16,508 nt of DNA from contig CAVUCS010000007.1 of the NCBI GenBank assembly GCA_963740065.1, positions 1 to 16,508 on the forward strand. Direction: 5' to 3'. Under the pieces are notes generated by a model. It ran no database searches. It was not told the DNA's origin and was given only the letters and a program-made list of their open reading frames with translations. Numbering within the stretch: the stretch's first letter is position 1; each line of letters begins with the position of its first letter. The position numbers were made by a program, and so were the translations under genes. Origin of the DNA: DASVDE01 sp963740065 (GTDB taxonomy: Bacteria > Actinomycetota > Thermoleophilia > Solirubrobacterales > 70-9). This document shows positions 6,927 to 14,181 of this stretch, piece by piece.

Positions 6927-6989
6927 ATGCACGCGCCACTCAACCGATCAATCTCCGACTCGAAGGCTAGGCTCTCGCGATGGCGATGA
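6927..6989 (+). CDS. Possible 20-codon leader ORF
   Basis: ATG 6927 follows AGGGGG (6916-6921) at 5-base spacing, the best ribosome binding site near this regulator. The frame encodes 20 residues (starts MHAPLNRS, ends RLSRWR) and stops at TGA 6987-6989, overlapping ATG 6986 of the TetR gene as ATGA. It could couple translation of the regulator. The peptide itself has no recognisable motif and may be chance. Confidence 0.3.
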   Translation: MHAPLNRSISDSKARLSRWR

Positions 6990-7636
6990 GGCCCGACGAG
7001 GAAATCGCCCGCCTCACCCGGATGCCGCCGGGGCGGCACAACCTGCCGGCCGATTTCGTCGCCCAGAACCAGCGCGCCCGGCTCGCCTACGCGATCACGC
7101 AGCTGGTCGCCAAGCAGGGCTACCCGGCCACCTCGCTCAACCAGATCGTCAGAACGGCCGGCGTCGCCCGCCACACCTTCTACGAGCACTTCGACAGTGT
7201 GGAAGACCTCTTCCTCAGCGTCTTCGACGGCGCGGTCGAGGAGGCGCTGCGCCTCACCCGTGAGGCGATCGAGGCCGAGCCGGGGGCCTGGGAGGAGAAG
7301 GTTCGGGCCGCCCTCGCCGCCCTCCTCGCCCACCTCGCGCGCGACCCCGCCCTCGCCCGCGTCTGCCTGCTCGAATCCCAGAGCGCCGGGCTCGAAGTCC
7401 TCGCCCACTACGAGAGAGCGACCGACGAGTTCGCCGCTCTCCTTCGCGCCGGCCGCCCCGACGCCGCCGAGGGGGGCGAGTTCCCCGAGTCGCTCGAGGA
7501 CATCGCCGTCGGCGGCGTCGTCTGGATGCTCAGCAAACGCCTCGCCGAGGACCCGGAGAACATCGAGGAGCTGCTGCCGCGGGCGCTGGAATTCGTCTTG
7601 ACGCCTTACTTTGGAGAGCCGACCCCCTCTTCCTGA
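6980..7636 (+). CDS. TetR-family transcriptional regulator, first of a tandem pair
   Basis: The 218-residue protein has a TetR helix-turn-helix at about residues 50-71 (ATSLNQIVRTAGVARHTFYEHFDSVEDLF), preceded by an extension RMPPGRHNLPADFVAQNQRARL that is shared with the next gene. The C-terminal ligand domain ends EFVLTPYFG. Start may be ATG 6980 or 6986; the second overlaps the stop of the leader ORF. Ribosome binding site is weak for both. A promoter with an overlapping dyad lies about 80 bp upstream, consistent with autoregulation. No obvious enzyme or transporter target is adjacent, so the target is unknown. Confidence 0.9.
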   Translation: MAMRPDEEIARLTRMPPGRHNLPADFVAQNQRARLAYAITQLVAKQGYPATSLNQIVRTAGVARHTFYEHFDSVEDLFLSVFDGAVEEALRLTREAIEAEPGAWEEKVRAALAALLAHLARDPALARVCLLESQSAGLEVLAHYERATDEFAALLRAGRPDAAEGGEFPESLEDIAVGGVVWMLSKRLAEDPENIEELLPRALEFVLTPYFGEPTPSS

Positions 7637-7663
7637 CCTGAGAGAGACACTATTGTTCATCTA

Positions 7664-8353
7664 ATGCCGGATAGCGAGCAGGCCAAGCCGGATGAGGGGC
7701 AGTCGCCGGAGCTGGCCCGCCTGCCTCCGGGCCGCCACGGCCTCCCCCGCGAGTTCGTCGCCGCCAACCACCGCGGCCGCCTCATCGCCGCCTGTGCCCA
7801 GGTCGTCGCCGAGCACGGCTACGCCGACGCCAGCGTCGCCCGCATCATCAGAGCCGCCGCCGTCTCCCGCCGCACCTTCTACGAGCATTTCTCCAGCAAG
7901 GAGGACTGCTTCATGGCCACCTACGACACGGTGATGGTCAACCTCCGCGACCGCGTCGTCGCCGCCGCCGAGGCCACCGAGGGCTGGCCGCAGAGCGTGC
8001 CCGCGATCCTCGCCGAGATCCTCGGCTTCTTCGCCGCCGAGCCCGCCCTCGCCCGCCTCTGCATGGTCGAGACCCTGGCCGCCGGCCCACCCGTCTCCAA
8101 CCACCACCGCGAGATGGTGGCCACCTTCGCCGTCATCCTCCGCGCCGGCCGCATCGAGGCCGAAGGGGGGGAGGGGGCGCCACTCGACACCGAGGAGGCG
8201 GTGATCGCCGGAGTCGTCTCCCTGATCACCCGCTGGATCGTCGTCGGCCGCACCGACCAGCTCGAGAAGCTCCTCCCCGACGCGACAACCGTCGCCCTCA
8301 CGCCCTTCCTAGGCGTAGCCGACGCCGGCCGCGTCGCCGCCGAACAGGGCTAA
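7664..8353 (+). CDS. TetR-family transcriptional regulator, second of a tandem pair
   Basis: The 229-residue protein is a paralogue of the preceding gene. Both share LPPGRHGLPREFVA-type N-terminal extensions, the helix-turn-helix (here about residues 54-75, with AAVSRRTFYEHFSSKEDCF) and a C-terminal region ending VALTPFLG. The gap between the genes is 27 bp, so they are probably co-transcribed, although TATTGT at 7651-7656 could serve a separate leaderless start. Two full-length copies could form heterodimers or answer different ligands. Overlapping hairpins follow the stop. Confidence 0.9.
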   Translation: MPDSEQAKPDEGQSPELARLPPGRHGLPREFVAANHRGRLIAACAQVVAEHGYADASVARIIRAAAVSRRTFYEHFSSKEDCFMATYDTVMVNLRDRVVAAAEATEGWPQSVPAILAEILGFFAAEPALARLCMVETLAAGPPVSNHHREMVATFAVILRAGRIEAEGGEGAPLDTEEAVIAGVVSLITRWIVVGRTDQLEKLLPDATTVALTPFLGVADAGRVAAEQG

Positions 8354-8359
8354 CGCCAA

Positions 8360-8396
8360 GGCCCGCTATGGGCGGGCCGCCTCTGATCAGGCGGCC
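8360..8396 (+). terminator. Two overlapping, mutually exclusive hairpins after the TetR pair
   Basis: GGCCCGC/GCGGGCC (8360-8366 and 8372-8378, 5-base loop) shares the bases GGCC with a second stem GGCCGCCT/AGGCGGCC (8375-8382 and 8389-8396, 6-base loop). They lie 7 bp after the stop codon, the expected place for a terminator. The U-tract is poor (TTCGT), so termination may be inefficient or factor-assisted. Confidence 0.5.
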
Positions 8397-8484
8397 TTCG
8401 TAGGCCTGCTCGTCTCTTCCCTGCGGTTTTCGCAAACCACTGCGTCTACTCTCGCCTGACCCGGCGAACACATCGCGCTTATTT

Positions 8485-8524
8485 CGGTACAGCTCTTGAC
8501 TTTGAAGTCACGACCTGTTTCCAT
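8485..8524. promoter_or_regulatory. Candidate control region in the 8397-8628 gap
   Basis: This gap has no convincing gene. It contains CGGTACAG (8485-8492), a perfect palindrome TGACTT-TG-AAGTCA (8497-8510) overlapping a TTGACT -35-like box (8496-8501), and CTGTTTCCAT (8515-8524). The first and last words, the last in reverse complement, also occur in the promoter of the tandem TetR genes, so those regulators may bind here too. No -10 box at ideal spacing is visible. Further on, CACAGGGA-type words recur between 8560 and 8615 without clear meaning. Confidence 0.3.
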
Positions 8525-8628
8525 ATCGACAATCGCCCATCGGGAACGGGCAGGGCATCACCACAGGGACACAGGGAACGAGTCGCCAGGGAAAAGCGGC
8601 TCATCACAGGGACAGGAGAGGTATCGCA

Positions 8629-8952
8629 GTGAATCGGGACGCAAAGGCATCGCTCAAGCAGAGCAGCCTGCCCATTCACGAAGTCTTCGAGGTCCAAGTC
8701 GGCCCTCAAACGGCGTCCGACTGCTCTCCCTGGCACTCGGCGTCCCGGGGCTCGTCCCGCCTTGACGCCAGTCAGGAGACGAGCCCCACACCTTCTTCAT
8801 CTCACGCAGCACCCGCCGCGGGCCCGATGGCCCGCGTCGGCCTCATTGAGCAGTCAACCCGGTCACGGGGTGGGTCCCCGTGCTCGGCATCAACAAGGCC
8901 GGCCGGGCTAATCCCGGCGGGCGCTACACAAGGAGAGAACACCTCATGTTGA
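8629..8952 (+). CDS. Doubtful 107-codon ORF in the leader of the collagen-like gene
   Basis: GTG 8629 follows AGGAGAGG (8614-8621) at 7-base spacing, a very good ribosome binding site. The frame runs to TGA 8950-8952, overlapping the start of the collagen-like gene. The product is S/P/A/T-rich with no domain, and its second half is laid over three hairpins. Third-position GC is lower than in neighbouring genes. The start signal argues for translation; the composition argues for a leader RNA. I favour a short translated leader over a real protein. Confidence 0.25.
   Translation: MNRDAKASLKQSSLPIHEVFEVQVGPQTASDCSPWHSASRGSSRLDASQETSPTPSSSHAAPAAGPMARVGLIEQSTRSRGGSPCSASTRPAGLIPAGATQGENTSC
8817..8918 (+). 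other. Three consecutive hairpins in the leader of the collagen-like gene
   Basis: Stems are at 8817-8824/8829-8836 (8 bp, loop CGAT), 8864-8870/8876-8882 (CACGGGG/CCCCGTG, loop TGGGT) and 8902-8907/8913-8918 (GCCGGG/CCCGGC, loop CTAAT). They end 12 bp before the ribosome binding site AGGAGA (8931-8936). They may stabilise the message, attenuate transcription or only reflect high GC; no known riboswitch class fits. Confidence 0.4.
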
Positions 8953-9770
8953 ATCGATTCCGTAGCCACTTCGGCACGGCCGGTCTGATCGTCGCCATTG
9001 TGGCGTTGGTCGCCGCCCTCGCCGGTGGAGCAATCGCAGCGCAGAGCGGTGGCGACCAGGTCGCTTCCGCTTCCAAGAAGCACAAGAAGAAGTCCAAGGC
9101 CAAGCGCGGTCCGCAGGGCAAGCGCGGCCCCGCCGGCCCCGCAGGTCCCGCTGGACCCGCAGGTCCGCAAGGCCCCGCGGGCGCCAACGGTGCCAAGGGG
9201 GACACTGGCGCGACCGGTAGAGACGGCGCGACCGGTAGAGACGGCGCGAGAGGTGATGACGGCACCTCCGTCACCAGCACCGCCAGCCTCGGCTGCGGCG
9301 CTGCCGGCGGCTTCGACTACACCTCCGCCAGCGGTACGGACACGGTCTGCAACGGTGCTGCCGGTTCGCCCTGGACAGCCGGTGGCACTCTGCCGAGTGG
9401 CTCCACTGAGACTGGCGCATGGGGTTTTGGGCGCACCGCCGGTGAGCCGGCAGGATCGTCTTCACAGGGACTTTCCTTTCCCGTCAAATTGGCGGGAGCG
9501 CTAAACGCAGCCCACGTCCACCTTTTCTCGGACACGGCTGCGGCGGCGGGTGGCCTCTTTTCTGACACTTGCACCGGGACAACCGCTGCTCCCACCGCCC
9601 CCAGTGGTCACCTTTGCGTTTATGGGTCGATCACCCTCGGCATCAGTCCCATCACCCTAGTGACTCCCGGTGGGTTCCTTGCTGGAGCCTCGGTGACTGG
9701 CTCGATCCTCACCGCATCTTTCAGCGGAGGAGCCGCCCTTGCCAACGGCACCTTTGCGGTGACCGGCTGA
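8946..9770 (+). CDS. Membrane-anchored collagen-like surface protein
   Basis: The 274-residue protein has one hydrophobic N-terminal segment (residues 11-32, TAGLIVAIVALVAALAGGAI) serving as signal or anchor, a Lys-rich linker (44-54), then 18 uninterrupted Gly-X-Y triplets (55-108) with GPA runs followed by GDT/GAT/GRD triplets. The C-terminal domain begins at about 109, contains several Cys residues and the motifs WGFGRTAGEPA and SFPVKLAGALNAAHVHLF. I associate this anchor-collagen-C-domain layout with Thermoleophilia. The triplets should form a trimeric stalk displaying the C-domain outside the cell. ATG 8946 is chosen over the upstream GTG 8880 because it has AGGAGA at 9-base spacing and starts the signal sequence. 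A strong hairpin follows the stop, so it is probably its own transcript. Confidence 0.86.
   Translation: MLNRFRSHFGTAGLIVAIVALVAALAGGAIAAQSGGDQVASASKKHKKKSKAKRGPQGKRGPAGPAGPAGPAGPQGPAGANGAKGDTGATGRDGATGRDGARGDDGTSVTSTASLGCGAAGGFDYTSASGTDTVCNGAAGSPWTAGGTLPSGSTETGAWGFGRTAGEPAGSSSQGLSFPVKLAGALNAAHVHLFSDTAAAAGGLFSDTCTGTTAAPTAPSGHLCVYGSITLGISPITLVTPGGFLAGASVTGSILTASFSGGAALANGTFAVTG
9207..9242 (+). repeat. Perfect 18-bp tandem duplication in the collagen region
   Basis: GGCGCGACCGGTAGAGAC occurs twice back to back (9207-9224, 9225-9242) and a third copy begins at 9243 before diverging. It encodes GATGRD twice. Exact identity points to recent slippage, a way for the collagen stalk to change length in steps of two triplets. 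Confidence 0.85.
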
Positions 9771-9789
9771 CCGCAGCCTGACGACCCGA

Positions 9790-9832
9790 GCGGATTTACC
9801 GGGCGGCGCTACCCGCGCCGCCCGGTATCCGC
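9790..9832 (+). terminator. Strong hairpin after the collagen-like gene
   Basis: ACCGGGCGGCGC (9798-9809) pairs perfectly with 9815-9826 around TACCC. Below a two-base bulge (9796-9797) the stem continues with GCGGAT/ATCCGC (9790-9795 and 9827-9832). It starts 19 bp after the stop and lacks a U-tract. It is a likely transcription stop or message-end stabiliser separating the collagen-like gene from the large gene that starts at 9902. Confidence 0.62.
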
Positions 9833-9901
9833 CGGATCGAAGCATCGCCCCCGATTGCATCGCGCAGATTCACCACACCGGCTGGAACTGAGGAGATCCG
9901 A

Positions 9902-12163
9902 GTGACTTACCGCAAGACACAAACGACGACAGTTACTGGACAGGGCGACCATGGGCCGTCTTCGCCCCGCTTCCTGCTTCCCGTCCTGGTGCTCGCGATT
10001 CTCGCCCTGCTTGCCCCCGCCGCCAATGCCAAACAGGCGATTGATTTCTTCGGCGGCTCCGGATCCCTCGGAGGCCAGGTTTACGAGCCGAGCGGCACCG
10101 CCGTCAACGACAGCGGCGCCGGTCCCGCCAACGCCGGCGACATCTACGTCGCCGATTCGAGCAACAACTCCGGGTCGGGCAACCGCATCCAGCGCTTCGG
10201 CCGCGACGACAACGGCACCCCGGGCAACACACCCGCCGACACCGCCGATGACACCTACTTCTTCATCTCCGCCTGGGGCGCCGACGTCGTTAAAAGCGGC
10301 GGCTCGGGCGACACGGGCAATGCCGCCGACGCCAACTACGAGATCTGCACCGTCGCCTCCGAGTGCAAGGCAGCGGTCGCGTCGGGAGGCAACGGCTCCA
10401 CAACCGGCAACGGCTCCCTCTCCTTCCCGATCTTCTCCGACCCCGGCGTCGCCATCGATCCCGACACCGGCGACGTATACGTCACCGACCCCGGCAACGC
10501 CCGCATAAACGTCTATGACGGTGAGGGGACATTCCTGCGCTCCTTCGGCTTTGACGTGGTCGCCTCCGGCCCCGACGACGCAGGGACCGGCTATGAGGTC
10601 TGCGACGTCGAGAACAACCCCGCCGACGTCTGCAAGGCGGGCCTCCCCGGCGCGGGGACAGGGCAGATCGGCCTCAGCGGCGGGCAGATCAGCCACAGCG
10701 ACGAGGAGGCTAACGGCATCGCCGTCTCCACCGCCGACTCCAACCCCGCCACCGGCAAAGTCTTCCTCGCCGACACCATCAACCAGCGCGTCAACGTCTA
10801 CAACCTCGACGGCTCGGTCTATGAAGACCCCTCCCTGAATGAGCGCGACCGCCTCGCGGTCTCCACCACCGCCGGCACCTACACCCTCAACTTCAACGCC
10901 CAGACCAGTGCCCCGATCCCCTACGACGCCTCCGCCGCCACCGTGCAAAGCGCCCTGGAGGCCTTCACCGGGATCGACCCGGGCGATGTCTCGGTCTCCG
11001 GCGGCCCCGGCGACTTGGGGGCGACCAGCCCCTATGAGATCGCCTTTGGAGGCGCCTTGGCGGGCACCGACGTGCCCGACATATCCGCCAACGGCGCCTT
11101 TTTGGACCGCGTCAATCGCCTTGCGGTGAATGCCACCTCGGGCACCTACAAACTGACGTTCACCCTCGGCAACGGGTCGCTTCAGACCACCGCCGCGATC
11201 CCCTATGACGCCTCCGCCGCCACCGTGCAAAGCGCCCTGGAGGCGCTCTCCAACCTCTCGGCGGGCCAGGTCACGGTCACCGGCGGTCCCGGCAACGCCG
11301 GCGCCACCACCCCCTACACGATCAGCTTTGACGCCGCCGCCGTGGGCGGGGTCGCCACCACGCTCGGCACCGCCGCAAGCGAAAACGCACTGAAAGGCGG
11401 CACGACGGTCAGCGGCGCGCCTCTGCACGCCGCGACCCTCACCACGCTCAGCTCCCTGGCGGCCTACCCGCTCGCCCAGGGCCGTGGCTCGGCTATCGGC
11501 TCCGCCGCCACCTTTACCAGCCGTGAGCCCAGCGCGGTCGCCGTCGACTCGCGCGGCATCCTCTATGCCTCAAACGCCAAGACCACCGCCCAGGTCGAGC
11601 GCTATGACACCGAAGACGCCAACGGCGGCGGCGTCGGCTTCCTCGCCCCGATCCCGGTCGGCGTCGATGAGACGCAAGATGTGACGATCGCCGCCACCGC
11701 TGGCACCTTCCGGCTCAGCTTTGACCCCGACGGCGCCGGCCCCAAAGCGGCGGAGACCACGCAGGACATCCCCTTCAACTGGCCCGCCCGCGACCCCGGA
11801 GGACCCGATGGCGTGCTCAACAGCGTCCGGGACGCCCTGGAGGCCCTGCCTTCGATTCACTCCGGCAGCATCAGCGTCAGCGGCGGGCCTGGTGACGCCG
11901 CCGGCTCGGCGCCCTACGCGATCACCTTCCGCCAGCTCTACGGCGTTAAGGACGTCTCCCAGTTGGTCGCCTCCAACGGATCGGTACCCCTCAGCGGCGG
12001 CGCCGGAGCCTCGGTGACAACCACCACCCCGGGCCAGTTCGGCCTCTTCATGCTGGCCGGTGTCAATGTTCCACCGCCACCCTCGCCGTCGACCCCGACA
12101 CAGACGGCGGCGGACCCGACAAAGACACCCTCTACACCTCGCGGGCGGGCGGCAACTCGGTGA
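9902..12163 (+). CDS. N-terminal fragment: signal peptide, NHL-like repeats, three copies of the repeated domain
   Basis: Residues 24-43 form a signal peptide ending in ANA before KQAIDFF. NHL-like blades include VAIDPDTGDVYVTDPGNARI, then VFLADTINQRVNVYNLDG and VAVDSRGILYASNAKTTAQV; such repeats build propellers that bind ligands or proteins. Three copies of a 94-residue domain follow the pattern GTY.L.F ... A.IPYDASAATVQSALEAL ... V.V.GGPG ... PY.I.F (codons near 10855, 11137 and 11701). Cys residues are sparse and paired, fitting an extracellular protein. After codon 723 (about 12070) the frame reads P/T-rich nonsense to TGA 12163. The expected continuation (TATLAVDPDTDGG, then a fourth NHL-like blade KNLAVEPSTGRLYAAAGG) lies in the next frame at 12073-12349. 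Confidence 0.8.
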   Translation: MTYRKTQTTTVTGQGDHGPSSPRFLLPVLVLAILALLAPAANAKQAIDFFGGSGSLGGQVYEPSGTAVNDSGAGPANAGDIYVADSSNNSGSGNRIQRFGRDDNGTPGNTPADTADDTYFFISAWGADVVKSGGSGDTGNAADANYEICTVASECKAAVASGGNGSTTGNGSLSFPIFSDPGVAIDPDTGDVYVTDPGNARINVYDGEGTFLRSFGFDVVASGPDDAGTGYEVCDVENNPADVCKAGLPGAGTGQIGLSGGQISHSDEEANGIAVSTADSNPATGKVFLADTINQRVNVYNLDGSVYEDPSLNERDRLAVSTTAGTYTLNFNAQTSAPIPYDASAATVQSALEAFTGIDPGDVSVSGGPGDLGATSPYEIAFGGALAGTDVPDISANGAFLDRVNRLAVNATSGTYKLTFTLGNGSLQTTAAIPYDASAATVQSALEALSNLSAGQVTVTGGPGNAGATTPYTISFDAAAVGGVATTLGTAASENALKGGTTVSGAPLHAATLTTLSSLAAYPLAQGRGSAIGSAATFTSREPSAVAVDSRGILYASNAKTTAQVERYDTEDANGGGVGFLAPIPVGVDETQDVTIAATAGTFRLSFDPDGAGPKAAETTQDIPFNWPARDPGGPDGVLNSVRDALEALPSIHSGSISVSGGPGDAAGSAPYAITFRQLYGVKDVSQLVASNGSVPLSGGAGASVTTTTPGQFGLFMLAGVNVPPPPSPSTPTQTAADPTKTPSTPRGRAATR
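10915..11244 (+). repeat. Near-identical 48-bp blocks 282 bp apart in the repeated domain
   Basis: Positions 10915-10962 and 11197-11244 are identical except for one base (10923 C, 11205 T) and encode IPYDASAATVQSALEA in both. The surrounding parts of the same domain have diverged strongly. The 282-bp period equals 94 codons. This suggests recent gene conversion or strong constraint on this helix, and makes the locus prone to recombination. Confidence 0.85.
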
Positions 12164-12353
12164 CCCAGCAGCTCGGCCCGGTAAATGCCCCCGGCCTCGG
12201 CGCGGCGCCCAGCGTCGAGGACGCCCGCCTTGACGCAAATGGCATCTTTAGCGTTCCCAAAAACCTCGCGGTGGAGCCCTCGACCGGCCGCCTCTACGCC
12301 GCCGCCGGCGGCGCCGCCGGCGTCGGCGTCTACGTGCTCGATGAGACCGGCCA

Positions 12354-14178
12354 CGCCACCGACCGCCACTGTCGACTCCTGCACCGGAGTAACCGACCAC
12401 AGCCTCACCTGCCAGGCGAGTATCGACCCCAACGGCCCGCCGGTGACCCGCTACCACTTCGAGTACTCGACCGACGGCAGCGCCTGGACCTCCACTCCCG
12501 AGACCTTGCTCGGCGCCCAGGACGACCCCCAAGCGGTGGAGGAGACGATCTCCCCCGGCACTTTCGGCCTCGACCCCAACACCGCCTACCACGTGCGGGT
12601 CTCCGCCGGGCGCAAATTCGCCGACCCGGTGATCTCAAACGAGCTGATCAAGACCACCGCCGCGAGGGCGCCGCTGGCCGAGACCGCCGGCGCCCCGATC
12701 CGCACCACCAAAATGGCGCAGCTAAACGGACGGGTGACCCCCTTCGGCTCGGCCGCCAACTACCACTTCGAGTACGGCACCCAGGGGCCTTGTGGCGCAA
12801 ACCCTTGCGCCTCGACCTCCACCCAGAGCGCCGGCTCGGGCCAGGGCATGAAGCTGGTAGCCGCGCAGATCAATGGCCTCAGCCCCGACACCACCTACCA
12901 CTACCGCTTGGTCGTCGACAACGGCGTAGGCGGGGCGGTCGCGGGCTCAGACATGACCGCCACCACCCGCTCGACGAGCGACCCACTCGACGGCCCCGCC
13001 CCCCACGGCGCCTACCCCGGCCCGCCTCACTCCGATCGCGCTTATGAGCTGGTCAGCCTGCCCGACACCGGCGGCAACCCCGCGCTCCTTAGCTTTGGGC
13101 TCTCTAACGACGGCAATCGCACCCTCTACAACGTCGCCGGCGGCACGCCGATCTCAGGATCGGGCAACATCACCGCCTTTTATGCCTCCGCCCGCCCCGC
13201 CGGGGAGCACCCGAGCAGCGACTGGCAATCGAGCGTGATCACCCCTGGGCGCGAGCTGCTGATCGGCTCGGTTTGGTCTGACTCCACGAACAGCGGGGAC
13301 CTCTCGGTCACCGTCGCCGTCAACGCCAACGGTTCCGGCGATGGTCAGCGGGTGCTCTGGCGCCTCTCGCCCTTCGGCGCCCCGGTCAAGCTCTTTGAAG
13401 CTTCATCTACCAAAATTCTCACCCAGTCTCTGCTTTCTGACGACGGCACCCGCGTCGTCGGGGAGATCAAGGGCGGCGTCCTTGACCCCGCCTTCCCCAC
13501 GGCGGCGACGGTGGACAACTTCTATGAGATCGGCGCCGGCGGCGACCCGCAGCTGGCGAGCATTTTGCCCAACGGCTCACCGCCGGCCTGCGGGCTGGTC
13601 TCATCGACCGGCTGGATTACCCCCTATATGGGTGCCTCCGGTCCCAACCATCCACTCTCCGCCGACGGCAGTCGGTTGTATTTTCAGACCCGAGGCGACG
13701 ATTGTGGGTCGGAGCCCCAGCTCTACGTCCGCGACCTGAGCCTGGGTCAGACGACCAAGATCTCCGGCTCCCCGGTCTCAGGCCCGCCCTGCGGGGCCGG
13801 CCTGATCAAGTCGCTCCCCGGCGAGGTGTTCCTGTGGACCCAAGCGCGCCTTGACCCAGCCGACACCGAGCCGGCGGCCTGCAATGGCGCCAGCGCCACC
13901 GACGGCGATATCTACCGCTACGACCTCTCAGACCAAAGCCTTCAGTGCGTGACCTGCGTGGCGGGAGCCGACGCCGACGTGCAGATCGCCTGGCCCGACC
14001 CGTCCGTCAAAACCGCCATCTCTGAGGACGGCTCGCGGGTTTACTTCTCCACCACCGCCCGCCTCACGCCCGAGGCGCCACCCAGCGGCACGATCCGGGT
14101 CTACCGGGTAAGAGTCGCGACGGGCGAGCTCGCCTACGTCGGCCCGATCACCGCCGACATCGGCACCACCGCCGCGCC
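12354..14178 (+). CDS. Middle fragment: Fn3-like domains and beta-propeller-like region
   Basis: The open frame is 12185-14524, but its sensible part is about 12354-14178. It opens with TATVDSCTGVTDHSLTCQAS and two Fn3-like domains (YHFEYSTDGSAW ... NTAYHVRVSA; YHFEYGTQG ... DTTYHYRLVV). From about 13040 it changes to RAYELVSLPDTGGN and a region with repeated DGSRLYF / DGSRVYFSTTARL strands, as in TolB/WD40-type propellers. Cys pairs (CGLVSS, DDCGSE, PPCGAG, QCVTCVAG) suggest disulphides outside the cell. ATG 12185 upstream is not a natural start. The segment has no signal peptide of its own, so as it stands it would not be exported. Specific ligand unknown. Confidence 0.75.
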
Positions 14179-14181
14179 GCA

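Noticed and set aside
8636..8647. GGGACGCAAAGG resembling half of a c-di-GMP-I riboswitch core
   Set aside because: The matching GGCAAACC half, the GNRA-capped stem and the second conserved stem are missing, so the word is probably chance.
9809..11428. 539-codon minus-strand frame opposite the first large surface gene
   Set aside because: Gly/Ala/Val/Asp-rich shadow typical of antisense frames in GC-rich genes; the plus strand has a signal peptide and recognisable repeats.
12160..13047. Separate 295-codon gene starting at 12160
   Set aside because: Only the first 60 or so codons read sensibly and these are the continuation of the upstream protein between two frameshifts; the remainder is R/P/H-rich shadow.
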